NCBI RefSeq assembly: GCF_000003195.3
Contig: NC_012876.2
Location: 45,441,276-45,505,275, forward strand
Reading direction: 5' to 3'
DNA length: 64,000 nucleotides
Source: Sorghum bicolor
Lineage: Eukaryota; Streptophyta; Magnoliopsida; Poales; Poaceae
A model generated the notes under the pieces. The model was not told where the DNA came from. It made no database searches and saw only the letters and a program-made list of their open reading frames with translations. Each line of letters opens with the position of its first letter. Positions within the stretch are counted from its first letter, which is position 1. Positions 55,929 to 64,000 of this stretch are shown one piece after another. The translations under genes and the position numbers were made by a program.

Positions 55929-58900
55929 ATGGTCACGATCCCAGCTTCCGCGACCGTGCCCGAAGGTCTCACGTTCACCGTCGGCCAGATCACGTGGACG
56001 ACGTGCAGCGGCGGCTTCGCGACCACGGTTCCGAAGGAAATCCAGATCCAATCTGAGATCATGCCGTCTCCGACCGCACGCATGACGGCACCAAGCGCCC
56101 GACCACCGTTCCCACTCTACAAGGGAAAGGAGATCGACTGCTCGGACCTCCTCCAAGCGCTCGATCGCACTGACTCCAAGCTACTCGAAGTCTCCCAACT
56201 AATAGATGGAGTTCTGCGCCGGCCTGACCAAGCTGTTCGAGCGGATTTTTCGAAATCCCGCCGGCCAACTCGTGTCGCCACACACGAACGGCTGGGAACG
56301 TCCCTGACGATAACCTCAACCCCCTCAGGACGATCCGTCGAGCTCAAAAAGGAAGACTATCCTCGCGGTCTGAACAACTCGGCCTCTGTTTACTCACAGC
56401 ATGTCCAATCCGTTTTCAGCAAGGCGGGTTGGTCGCCGACAAGGAACAATCGTCACCATGTCAACATGGTGACAATCCGAGAGCTACGGGACGGCCAGGT
56501 TTCCAGCACCAACTCAAGTACCGGCTCCGTTCCCACCGAGGGCATAAACACCGAAGACGAGGGCTACGACCTGGATTTTCCTTCACACCCTCCGGGTTTC
56601 GACCGATTCCCGATATTCCCCCCCCGGCGAGGGGGTATTGTGTTCAATGTCAGCGCCGACGAACCGGCTGTTGACGGAGAAACAGATGACCAGAGGCAAC
56701 TCCGCGAACAGCGTAACGCCGATCGCGCCCGACGGCGTGCGGACGAGCAACAACAGATGCCACCAAGTAACCTCAACGATGCCTTTGACATGGTCGGGGA
56801 CCAGCCAGTCTACAAAACGCCAAGCGCCAACGTGGCTGTCGCCATGGCCAACCTGGATCGGCTTCCTGACACCCCCGAATGCCAGGGAGTCCGGACCAGC
56901 ATCCGAGCACACCTGATCGCCGCAATGGGACAGACAGCCACTCTGCTCAAGAGAGTCCAGGACGTCTCTTACACGGAAGCCGCCTCCGACCAGACTAATC
57001 GTAGCCAGGTCTCACCCAGCAGGCGTCACCGCAGCCGCTCCCCCGACAACCGTCGATGGGACTCGCGGCGCGACGATGGTGGTCGGGACGCCGATGGCCG
57101 CCGCAAGCAAATTCATGGCATACGCGGCCAAGAAGAAGATCAACACAGGGATCTCCGCCACAACATCCCTCCCAAAGATGCCCGGGACCGCATCAACAGG
57201 CGCGCCGCAGAGAGAGCAGTCCACGAAAACCTGCGCCGCATCGAGTACGATGCAACCCACGGTCCTCCAGGCCTAAGACAGTTCTCCTCACACCTCCGCC
57301 AGGTCGTGTGGCCCCGCAATTTCAAGCTCGAAAAACTTAAAAAATACGACGGCAAGGAAAATCCAGAGAACTGGATCACTCTCTATGAAATCGCCGTCCG
57401 ATCAGCGGCAGGAGATGAGCACGTCATGGCTAACTACTTCCCCGTAGTCCTCGACCAGGCTGGTCATCAGTGGCTTCTCGGCTTGCCCGAGGACTCCTTC
57501 GACTCTTGGGAAGAGCTACGCCAGGCTTTCATCGACAACTTCATCGCCACAAGCGAGCAGCCCGGAAACAAGTATGACCTTGAAAGGATAAGAGACAGGA
57601 AGAATGAACCTCTGCGCGATTACATCCGACGATTCTCGGATATGCGCCTCAAAATCCCGAAGATTTCTCATGACGAGGCCATATCAGCCTTTATCAAGGG
57701 CTTGCGTTTCCATGAAGCGCTGAGGAACAAGCTGTTGCGTAAGCGCCCATCAACGGTAGCAGAGCTCCTCGCCACGGCTAAAAATTACGCCGATGCTGAT
57801 GACGCAGAAAAACTAATCCGAGACGATGCGAGAGGCCCCGACCAGCCTTCCCGGCGAGATGACGGTCGTGGTCGCTACGACAACAGAAATCACCGCCGCT
57901 CTGACAACCGCGATCACCGAGAGGGCTGGGATCGGCGGCGCGACAGCCGCGACGACTTCAGAGGAAAGCGCCCTCGCGAATACGACCACGAAGTAAATAC
58001 GGTCAAACGTCCCAATGGACGACGGGACTACCAAGACGACTACAACAAAACGTTGAAGGGACCGTGCCAGCTACACCCAAAGTCTAACCATACCATGGAA
58101 GAGTGCCGCGTCCTCAAAAGTATCTATACACGGCGGGCCGCCCAAGAGGACTCCGCCAAGAAAAATAACAAGCGCGACGGGCACGACCACGAAGATGAGG
58201 ATGAGGACCAAGACAGGGACCCCCGACACCAATACGTCAGCCCCACCGACGTAGTCCACTCCATTTTCGGGGGCAAGGTCTCCACTGAGTCCAAGCGAGA
58301 AAGAAAGCTGTTAAAGAGAGCCTGCCTCAACATAGACAGCACGAACGGGCTGATCGCAGATCCGAAATTTCCCGCGTGGTCCCACAGGGAGATCTCGTTC
58401 AGCAGGAAGGACCAGTGGGCCGCTATCCCAGAGCCGGGTCGTTTCCCACTGATTCTTGATCCCTGCATCAATAGCATCAGATTCGAGCGCGTGCTCGTGG
58501 ACGGGGGAAGCTCCATCGACATCCTCTTCCGCAACAGCCTGCCCGCCCTCAAGATATCACCGGCACAACTAAAACCTTACGACGCCCAATTCTGGGGGGT
58601 TTTGCCAGGTCAAAGTTCGGTGCCCCTCGGACAGATAACATTGCCTGTCCAATTCGGCACACCCGATCATTTCCGGACGGAGTTCATCAACTTTGTAGTC
58701 GCGGATTTCGACGGGACCTATCACGCCATACTGGGCCGCCCATCGCTGACAAAGTTCATGGCAGTCCCGCACTACTCATACCTAGTCCTTAAGATGCCCA
58801 CGGAGAAGGGTGTCCTAACCGTCAGAGGCAACGTCTACACCGCGTACACCTGCGAAGAAGAAAGCTTCAAGATCACCGAGGCAATCGACCTCTCAATCCG

Positions 58901-59072
58901 CATGGCGGAAACAACAAACCAAGCCGCACAGCTGCCTCCCGACCAGCTCCGATTACCTGAGCAGGAGACAGCCAGAAAGAACTCAAAATCCAAGGAATAC
59001 AAAGAAGTGCAGCTGGTCGAAGGCAACCCCGAGAAGACAGCCCTCATCGGGGCTAACCTGGATCCAAAATAG
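55929..59072 (+). CDS. E6 Gag-protease
   Basis: This is the virus-like-particle protein and protease of a Tat element. The first ATG is 55929 (MVTIPASATVPEG), giving 1047 residues. The N-terminal half is charged and disordered in look. The Retrotrans_gag core (about 57340-57800) includes LEKLKKYDGKENPENWITLY and WEELRQAFIDNFIATSEQPG. A knuckle CX2HX4HX4C (CQLHPKSNHTMEEC) lies near 58065, with His in place of the second Cys. The protease has LVDGGSSIDILF, Asp at 58500 (residue 858), and ILGRPSLTKFMA. The frame ends at TAG (59070-59072), after which the same frame continues into pol. The frame is otherwise intact. Confidence 0.88.
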   Translation: MVTIPASATVPEGLTFTVGQITWTTCSGGFATTVPKEIQIQSEIMPSPTARMTAPSARPPFPLYKGKEIDCSDLLQALDRTDSKLLEVSQLIDGVLRRPDQAVRADFSKSRRPTRVATHERLGTSLTITSTPSGRSVELKKEDYPRGLNNSASVYSQHVQSVFSKAGWSPTRNNRHHVNMVTIRELRDGQVSSTNSSTGSVPTEGINTEDEGYDLDFPSHPPGFDRFPIFPPRRGGIVFNVSADEPAVDGETDDQRQLREQRNADRARRRADEQQQMPPSNLNDAFDMVGDQPVYKTPSANVAVAMANLDRLPDTPECQGVRTSIRAHLIAAMGQTATLLKRVQDVSYTEAASDQTNRSQVSPSRRHRSRSPDNRRWDSRRDDGGRDADGRRKQIHGIRGQEEDQHRDLRHNIPPKDARDRINRRAAERAVHENLRRIEYDATHGPPGLRQFSSHLRQVVWPRNFKLEKLKKYDGKENPENWITLYEIAVRSAAGDEHVMANYFPVVLDQAGHQWLLGLPEDSFDSWEELRQAFIDNFIATSEQPGNKYDLERIRDRKNEPLRDYIRRFSDMRLKIPKISHDEAISAFIKGLRFHEALRNKLLRKRPSTVAELLATAKNYADADDAEKLIRDDARGPDQPSRRDDGRGRYDNRNHRRSDNRDHREGWDRRRDSRDDFRGKRPREYDHEVNTVKRPNGRRDYQDDYNKTLKGPCQLHPKSNHTMEECRVLKSIYTRRAAQEDSAKKNNKRDGHDHEDEDEDQDRDPRHQYVSPTDVVHSIFGGKVSTESKRERKLLKRACLNIDSTNGLIADPKFPAWSHREISFSRKDQWAAIPEPGRFPLILDPCINSIRFERVLVDGGSSIDILFRNSLPALKISPAQLKPYDAQFWGVLPGQSSVPLGQITLPVQFGTPDHFRTEFINFVVADFDGTYHAILGRPSLTKFMAVPHYSYLVLKMPTEKGVLTVRGNVYTAYTCEEESFKITEAIDLSIRMAETTNQAAQLPPDQLRLPEQETARKNSKSKEYKEVQLVEGNPEKTALIGANLDPK

Positions 59073-62000
59073 GAAGACGCGCTCGTCAGGTTTCTAAGGG
59101 ACAACGTGAGCGTTTTCGCATGGAAACCCGCAGACATGCCCGGTGTCCCACGAAACCTGATCGAGCACTCCTTAAATGTCTCGAAGACCGCAAGACCAAT
59201 CAAGCAAAAACTGCGACGGCTCGCTCGTGACAAAAAGGAGGCTATTAGGACAGAAATAACACGGCTTCTAGCAGCCGGATTCATAAAAGAAGTGTATCAC
59301 CCCGATTGGCTCGCCAATCCGGTTCTTGTACGCAAAAAGAATAATGAATGGAGAATGTGCGTTGGTTACACCGATCTCAACAAACACTGTCCTAAAGATC
59401 CTTTTGGTCTTCCTCGCATCGACGAGGTGGTCGACTCAACGGCCGGATGCGAACTACTCTCCTTCCTAGATTGCTACTCTGGTTATCACCAGATCTCGCT
59501 AAAGGAAGAAGATCAGATCAAAACATCCTTCATCACACCCTTCGGCGCATACTGCTACACTACCATGTCTTTCGGACTTAAAAACGCCGGGGCCACTTAT
59601 CAAAGGGCCATCCAGCAATGCCTCCATGACGAGATTCGCGATGACCTCGTCGAGGCCTATGTGGACGACGTGGTCGTAAAAACAAGGGACGCGAGCACCC
59701 TAATCGACAACTTAGACCGAACCTTCAAGGCACTCAATAGGTACAAGTGGAAGCTCAACCCCAAGAAATGCATTTTCGGCGTTCCTTCCGGTCTACTGCT
59801 CGGCAACGTCGTCAGTCGCGACGGCATACGACCAAACCCTTCAAAAGTCAAAGCCGTACTCGACATGCGACCACCGAAGAACGTCAAGGATATTCAGAAG
59901 CTAACCAGATGCATGGCCGCCCTCAGTCGTTTCATCTCAAGGCTGGGAGAAAAAGGCCTCCCTTTCTTCAAACTGTTGAAAGCGTCAGAAAAATTTTCTT
60001 GGACAGAGGAAGCCGACGCTGCGTTCACTCAGCTTAAGACCTTCCTCACTTCACCACCTGTCCTCACAGCGCCTCAGCCCAATGAAGACCTACTCCTTTA
60101 CATTGCTGCAACCGACAGGGTTGTTTCCACGGCAATAGTGGTCGAGCGAGATGAACCAGGTCACGTCTTCAAGGTCCAGAGACCCGTTTACTTCATAAGC
60201 GAAGTCTTAAACGAGTCCAAGGCCAGGTACCCACAAATACAGAAGCTTATATACGCCATCCTGATAACGTCAAGAAAGCTGAAGCACTACTTCGACGGCC
60301 ATCGAGTCCTGGTGACAACCAGTTTCCCTCTCGGGGACATCCTGCGCAATAAAGACGCCAATGGCAGAATCGTGAAATGGGCAATGGAATTATGTCCATT
60401 TTCCTTGGAGTTCCAGAGTCGCACCACTGTCAAGTCTCAAGCCCTGGTCGATTTCATTGCCGAATGGACGGATCTCAACGAGCCTTCCGTTCCCGATGTC
60501 TCAGACCACTGGTCAATGTTCTTTGACGGGTCCTTGAACATCAACGGTGCAGGCGCTGGGATATTGTTCGTATCACCCAACAAGGACAAACTCCGTTACG
60601 TCCTTCGGATCCTTTTTCCGGCGTCAAACAACGTCGCCGAATACGAAGCATGCTTGCATGGCATACGACTAGCCGTTGAGCTGGGGGTCAAGCGCCTCTA
60701 TGTCTATGGCGACTCCGCTTTGGTCATCAACCAGCTCAACAAGGAGTGGGACGCAACCCACGAGAAGATGGATCTCTACTGCAAAGAAATTCGCAAATGG
60801 GAAACTAACTTCTATGGCATAGAGTACATCCACGTGGTCCGGGATAAGAACCAAGCAGCAGACGCGTTGTCAAAGTTAGGCTCATCTCGGGCCCAAATCC
60901 CGCGGGGTATTTTCGTCCAGGACATCCATGAGCCGAGCGTAAGCTCCCCCCTGGTCGACAAGCAACCCACCGAGGCAATGCTCATAGATGACGCCACTCC
61001 GACAACCGGCGGGCGTGACTGGCGTACCCCGTTCATCAAATACATATCAGACGGGACAGGCTTTCAGGACAAAACAGACAACGAGCGCCTCATCCGACGA
61101 TCAAAGAACTACATCCTGGTCGACGGAAAACTCATGCGGAAAAACGCAAGCTCCGAAGTACTGCTCAAGTGCATACCCCAAGATGATGGTATCAAGCTCT
61201 TGGAGGACATACACGCTGGATCTTGCGGCAATCACGCCGCATCTAGAATGCTGGTCGGAAAGGCTTTCCGAGCAGGTTTTTATTGGCCAACCGCGGTCGG
61301 CGACGCAGAAAAACTGGTTCGGCATTGCGAAGGATGTCAGTTTTTCGCTAAGAGGACCCACGTACCTGCCCATGAAATTCAAACCATCCCGTCGTCTTGG
61401 CCCTTTGCTTGCTGGGGGCTTGACATGGTCGGACCATTTAAACCAGCCCCGGGCAATTTCAAGTTTGTCTTCGTGTTAATCGACAAGTTCTCCAAGTGGA
61501 TTGAATACATGCCCCTGGTCAAGGCAACCTCCGAGAAGGCTGTGGAGTTTCTCAATCAAATCATACACAGATTCGGCATCCCGAACAACATAATCACCGA
61601 CCTGGGCACCCAGTTTACTGGCACCACTTTTTGGGATTTCTGCGATGACAGAGGCATAGTCATAAAATATGTGTCAGTGGCACATCCACGTGCCAACGGT
61701 CAAGTCGAACGTGCTAACGGAATGATCGTTGATGCCCTAAAGAAAAGGCTGTACACCGAAAACGACAGAGCACCCGGTCGATGGATGAAAGAATTGCCGG
61801 CAGTGGTCTGGGGCCTCCGAACTCAGACCAGTCGAAACACAGGGGTGTCTCCCTACTTCATGGTATACGGTGCAGAGGCGGTCCTGCCGTCTGACATACA
61901 CTTCGGATCCCCTAGAATCGAGCACTTCGACCAGGCGACCGCCGACAACGCCAGAGAACTCGAAATCAATTGCATGGAGGAAAAGCGTTTAGTTTCATGT

Positions 62001-62258
62001 CTCCGAACAGCAAAATATCTCACGGCAGTGAGGCGATACTACAACAGGAACGTCAAGGACCGTTCCTTCGTGGTCGGCGATCTGGTGCTTCGATGGAAAA
62101 CAAGCCAGGAGGGAATGCACAAGCTATCCACTCCCTGGGAAGGACCCTTCGTGGTGACCGAGGTCACACGACCTACGTCCTACAGATTGGCATACCCAGA
62201 CGGAACACGAGTGCCTAACTCTTGGCACATCGACAAACTGCGACGTTTCTATCCATAA
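59073..62258 (+). CDS. E6 Pol: RT, RNase H, integrase
   Basis: It is in frame with Gag-protease across one TAG; the first ATG-free stretch reads [20 protein letters not shown]. It contains the reverse transcriptase ([35 protein letters not shown] at 59658-59669), RT-type RNase H, then a second RNase H ([29 protein letters not shown]). The integrase has an HHCC segment ([18 protein letters not shown]) and catalytic Asp 61422, Asp 61599 and Glu 61707, giving D-58-D-35-E spacing. The C-terminus ends [11 protein letters not shown]. All catalytic residues that I can check are present. The frame has no other stop, so this copy is well preserved. Confidence 0.92.
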   Translation, partial: EDALVRFLRDNVSVFAWKPADMPGVPRNLIEHSLNVSKTARPIKQKLRRLARDKKEAIRTEITRLLAAGFIKEVYHPDWLANPVLVRKKNNEWRMCVGYTDLNKHCPKDPFGLPRIDEVVDSTAGCELLSFLDCYSGYHQISLKEEDQIKTSFITPFGAYCYTTMSFGLKNAGATYQRAIQQCLHDEIRDDLVEAYVDDVVVKTRDASTLIDNLDRTFKALNRYKWKLNPKKCIFGVPSGLLLGNVVSRDGIRPNPSKVKAVLDMRPPKNVKDIQKLTRCMAALSRFISRLGEKGLPFFKLLKASEKFSWTEEADAAFTQLKTFLTSPPVLTAPQPNEDLLLYIAATDRVVSTAIVVERDEPGHVFKVQRPVYFISEVLNESKARYPQIQKLIYAILITSRKLKHYFDGHRVLVTTSFPLGDILRNKDANGRIVKWAMELCPFSLEFQSRTTVKSQALVDFIAEWTDLNEPSVPDVSDHWSMFFDGSLNINGAGAGILFVSPNKDKLRYVLRILFPASNNVAEYEACLHGIRLAVELGVKRLYVYGDSALVINQLNKEWDATHEKMDLYCKEIRKWETNFYGIEYIHVVRDKNQAADALSKLGSSRAQIPRGIFVQDIHEPSVSSPLVDKQPTEAMLIDDATPTTGGRDWRTPFIKYISDGTGFQDKTDNERLIRRSKNYILVDGKLMRKNASSEVLLKCIPQDDGIKLLEDIHAGSCGNHAASRMLVGKAFRAGFYWPTAVGDAEKLVRHCEGCQFFAKRTHVPAHEIQTIPSSWPFACWGLDMVGPFKPAPGNFKFVFVLIDKFSKWIEYMPLVKATSEKAVEFLNQIIHRFGIPNNIITDLGTQFTGTTFWDFCDDRGIVIKYVSVAHPRANGQVERANGMIVDALKKRLYTENDRAPGRWMKELPAVVWGLRTQTSRNTGVSPYFMVYGAEAVLPSDIHFGSPRIEHFDQATADNARELEINCMEEKRLVSCLRTAKYLTAVRRYYNRNVKDRSFVVGDLVLRWKTSQEGMHKLSTPWEGPFVVTEVTRPTSYRLAYPDGTRVPNSWHIDKLRRFYP

Positions 62259-62535
62259 AGTTTTAATGACTTTCTTTTGTAAGTATCTTATAATTTTTGA
62301 TAATGAAATTCTCTATTTTTTGCCTATACCTTGTCACACACAGCACTCGGCAAAACTCCCGCAATGGATGCTCTTAGCGACAACCAAGACAAATACGGTG
62401 ACACGTCACTCAGATATTTTTACAGCGCTCAAAACAACAGTCATGACAAAAAGTAAACTTTATTACAAACTTTACATACAAAGTTTACAATAAATACCCT
62501 GACGGGCAGACACTAGTCTATTCCTACAGACTACT

Positions 62536-64000
62536 TTATTGGCCTAGCTGCTCGGGCTGATCACCCGCTTGGCCCTGCTGCCCGGACGAAGGGGTCGGGG
62601 CCACCGGCGCCTGGCTGGTCGAGACCGCAGGCGTCGACCGCCCATCTCCAGCAACGGACGCGCCCGACAACTCCCTGGCCGACCTATCTGAGCTCGGCTG
62701 GTCTGGAGGAGTGGCCGTTCCGCACAGATTGATGTCGCCGATCACTGTCGACGACAAGTCCAGCAGACTACTCCGAAGCTCGTCCGCGTCCTGCGGGCCG
62801 ACTTCCTTCGGGTACCCCTTCTCCAGCCTGCTCAAGTCGACCAGGGGGTAGTGGGCGCGCACCATGCTGAGGACGTGCGCGCCGGCAAATTCCCCGGCGT
62901 CCTTCACAAACTGCTGGAGCCAGTCCCACGCCCGTTGCGCCTTCTCGACCGGGGTCAACTGCGGCGCGCGGGGCTGGCTCTCCGGGAGGTCGGGACTGAT
63001 CAGGTCTAGGACCGGGGACACTCCTTTCCAGATCCTGCAACAGTTGACCTTCCAGGAGTCCCGGTCCTTGGTCAGATCGTCCAGGTGCTTTTTGGCGTTC
63101 ACCTTGAGCACTGCATACGAAACGAAGCGTTATTTTCGGCATAAAAAAGGGGCAGGCAGTAACCAACAAGGCGGCAACCATTACCAGATAGCTCCCGGTC
63201 TTTTCGACCCAACTCCTCTCCTGCTCGCCGCCCGGACTCCAGCGCACCGGCGAGCTGTTGGCTGAGCTGTTACTTCTCTTGTTGGAGGCTCGCCACCTCC
63301 TCCTCCAAGTCTGCGTGAATCCTAAACTGGTCAGCAAAGCAAACTATACAAGTACGCGAAGCTGCTCGGAGCGTGTGACTAACCTTCTTGCAGCCGGTAC
63401 TGGTCGGCCAAACGACGAGCGAGGTCGAGACGACGCTCCTTTTCGGCACTCATCTCGACCACCTTCTCCCCGACCTCCGCCCGCAACCGGTCTACCTCCG
63501 CGGCAAGGGCCTTGTTCTCGGCCATGACGCCTTCTATCTGGTCAAAGCACCGTTTCCGGTACTTCGCCGTTTTCATTGCGTCCTACAAAGCAAGCATATA
63601 ACGACCATGCAAGACAAGGCAAAAGAATGTGCAGCAGCGCAAAAAGCCGCTTACCTTGACTTCGTCGACGAGGCGCTTGGCCGCGCGCTCCACCCTGGCG
63701 GCCTCTTCGGTCTCGGCGAGCTCCTCGTGCCCGATAAAGTGATCCCGGCGTTGGCGCCACACATACACGTGTTGGCGGCCATCACGGGGACGACCCTCGA
63801 TCTCTTCCACCTCATCATCGGAGGCCGCCCGGGTTTCCTCCTCCTGTGTTGCGTCACCCCCGGTGGTGGTCCCAGGTATTACTGGCCCTTGGACCAGACC
63901 TGGGGAGCCCGCAGCAGAGGAGGCTCCTGCTCGGGGCGGCGTGGGGACTTCACTCCCCCCGGCAGGAGGAGCGGTCGGAGATCTTCCCTTCTCCGAGGAG
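62536..64000 (-). pseudogene. E6 antisense multi-exon gene, 3' part
   Basis: This gene is on the strand opposite to pol, between integrase and the missing 3' LTR. Four exons with consensus splice sites fit on the minus strand: beyond 64000 to 63655, 63582-63384, 63310-63185, and 63110-62536 (stop TAA 62538-62536). Phases agree (0, 1, 1). The product has a Pro/Ala/Gly-rich acidic part, then coiled coil (MAENKALAAEVDRLRAEVGE; LEEEVASLQQEK), then a helical tail and a Ser/Pro/Gln-rich end. The position and look fit the antisense protein of RIRE2-type elements annotated as putative gypsy-type transposon (Transposase_28, PF04195); the domain itself would be upstream, off the window. A TAA (63272-63270) lies in the third exon. 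Function is unknown. Confidence 0.7.

Larger units (their letters stand above)
55419..64000 (+). mobile_element. E6: Tat-type (RIRE2/Retand-like) Ty3/gypsy element, 5' part
   Basis: It has a short 5' LTR (462 bases), a gag-protease frame and an RT, RNase H and integrase frame, followed by a minus-strand multi-exon gene that runs to the window end. The LTR size, a second RNase H of the archaeal type and an antisense gene between integrase and 3' LTR fit the Tat lineage. The GC content is much higher than in the host E5. The 3' LTR is outside the window. Confidence 0.88.

Noticed and set aside
55818..57379. Multiple frames opposite and beside the E6 gag
   Set aside because: They are shadows of the long GC-rich gag-protease frame. 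Only the frame from 55929 has family motifs.
63322..63323. Acceptor site at 63322 for the third visible antisense exon of E6
   Set aside because: It would put the coiled-coil frame out of phase with the preceding exon; the acceptor at 63311-63312 keeps the phase.
1..64000. CRISPR arrays, bacterial operons, tRNA or rRNA genes
   Set aside because: None seen. The tRNA-Asp-like strings are 18-base primer sites beside LTRs, not tRNA genes. Retroelement, CACTA and intron structure show a plant nuclear sequence.

Overview
This is a plant nuclear window with no recognisable single-copy host gene. It is almost entirely transposable elements. The mix points to a grass (Poaceae), perhaps Andropogoneae such as sorghum or sugarcane: Athila-type Ty3/gypsy elements primed by tRNA-Asp, a Tat/RIRE2-like gypsy element with an antisense gene, a CACTA (En/Spm) DNA transposon, and short TIR elements of types common in grasses. 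The species is an inference. All coordinates were read by hand and element edges could be off by a few bases.

Layout. Bases 1-1273 are unclassified, LTR-like sequence. About 1274-8166 is E0, a minus-strand Athila-like element (gag and an ATHILA ORF). E1 (plus) enters the right LTR of E0 at 8167, and everything to the right is a nest inside E1. A 12.5-kb CACTA transposon (10576-23108, TSD TTG) splits the E1 gag. E2 (25410-50651, minus, TSD GCATC/GCGTC) splits the E1 ATHILA ORF. E3 (31066-38717, minus, TSD CCTCC) lies in the E2 gag. E4 (40181-49513, plus, TSD CATGG) lies in the 5' LTR of E2. E5 (from 51634, plus) enters the same E1 ORF further on. E6 (from 55419, plus), a Tat-type element, interrupts the E5 reverse transcriptase and runs off the right edge. 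Hand-counted LTR differences (E2 about 2.5%, E4 about 1.9%, E3 about 1.1%) agree with E2 being older than its guests.

How the parts work. E1 and E4 encode Gag, protease and an ATHILA ORF but have no RT, RNase H or integrase. E2 and E3 encode Gag followed by two protease domains in tandem and nothing else. These groups would need enzymes supplied by other elements. Only E5 (truncated) and E6 carry a polymerase. Reading frames are mostly broken by stops and small indels, but cis signals are well kept. These are the tRNA-Asp primer site, the polypurine tract, a hairpin series before the 3' LTR, and a promoter module made of two 12-base GC boxes 9 bases apart. That module recurs in every E1-E5 LTR in the window and again inside E1 and E4, just upstream of the ATHILA ORF.

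The CACTA element has intact ends and subterminal repeats. Its TNP2-type transposase has lost its catalytic middle, and its TNPA-like multi-exon gene has a premature stop, so it looks non-autonomous. The most interesting leads are the rigid promoter module and its internal copies, the double protease, the conserved hairpin series, and the spliced antisense gene at the 3' end of E6.
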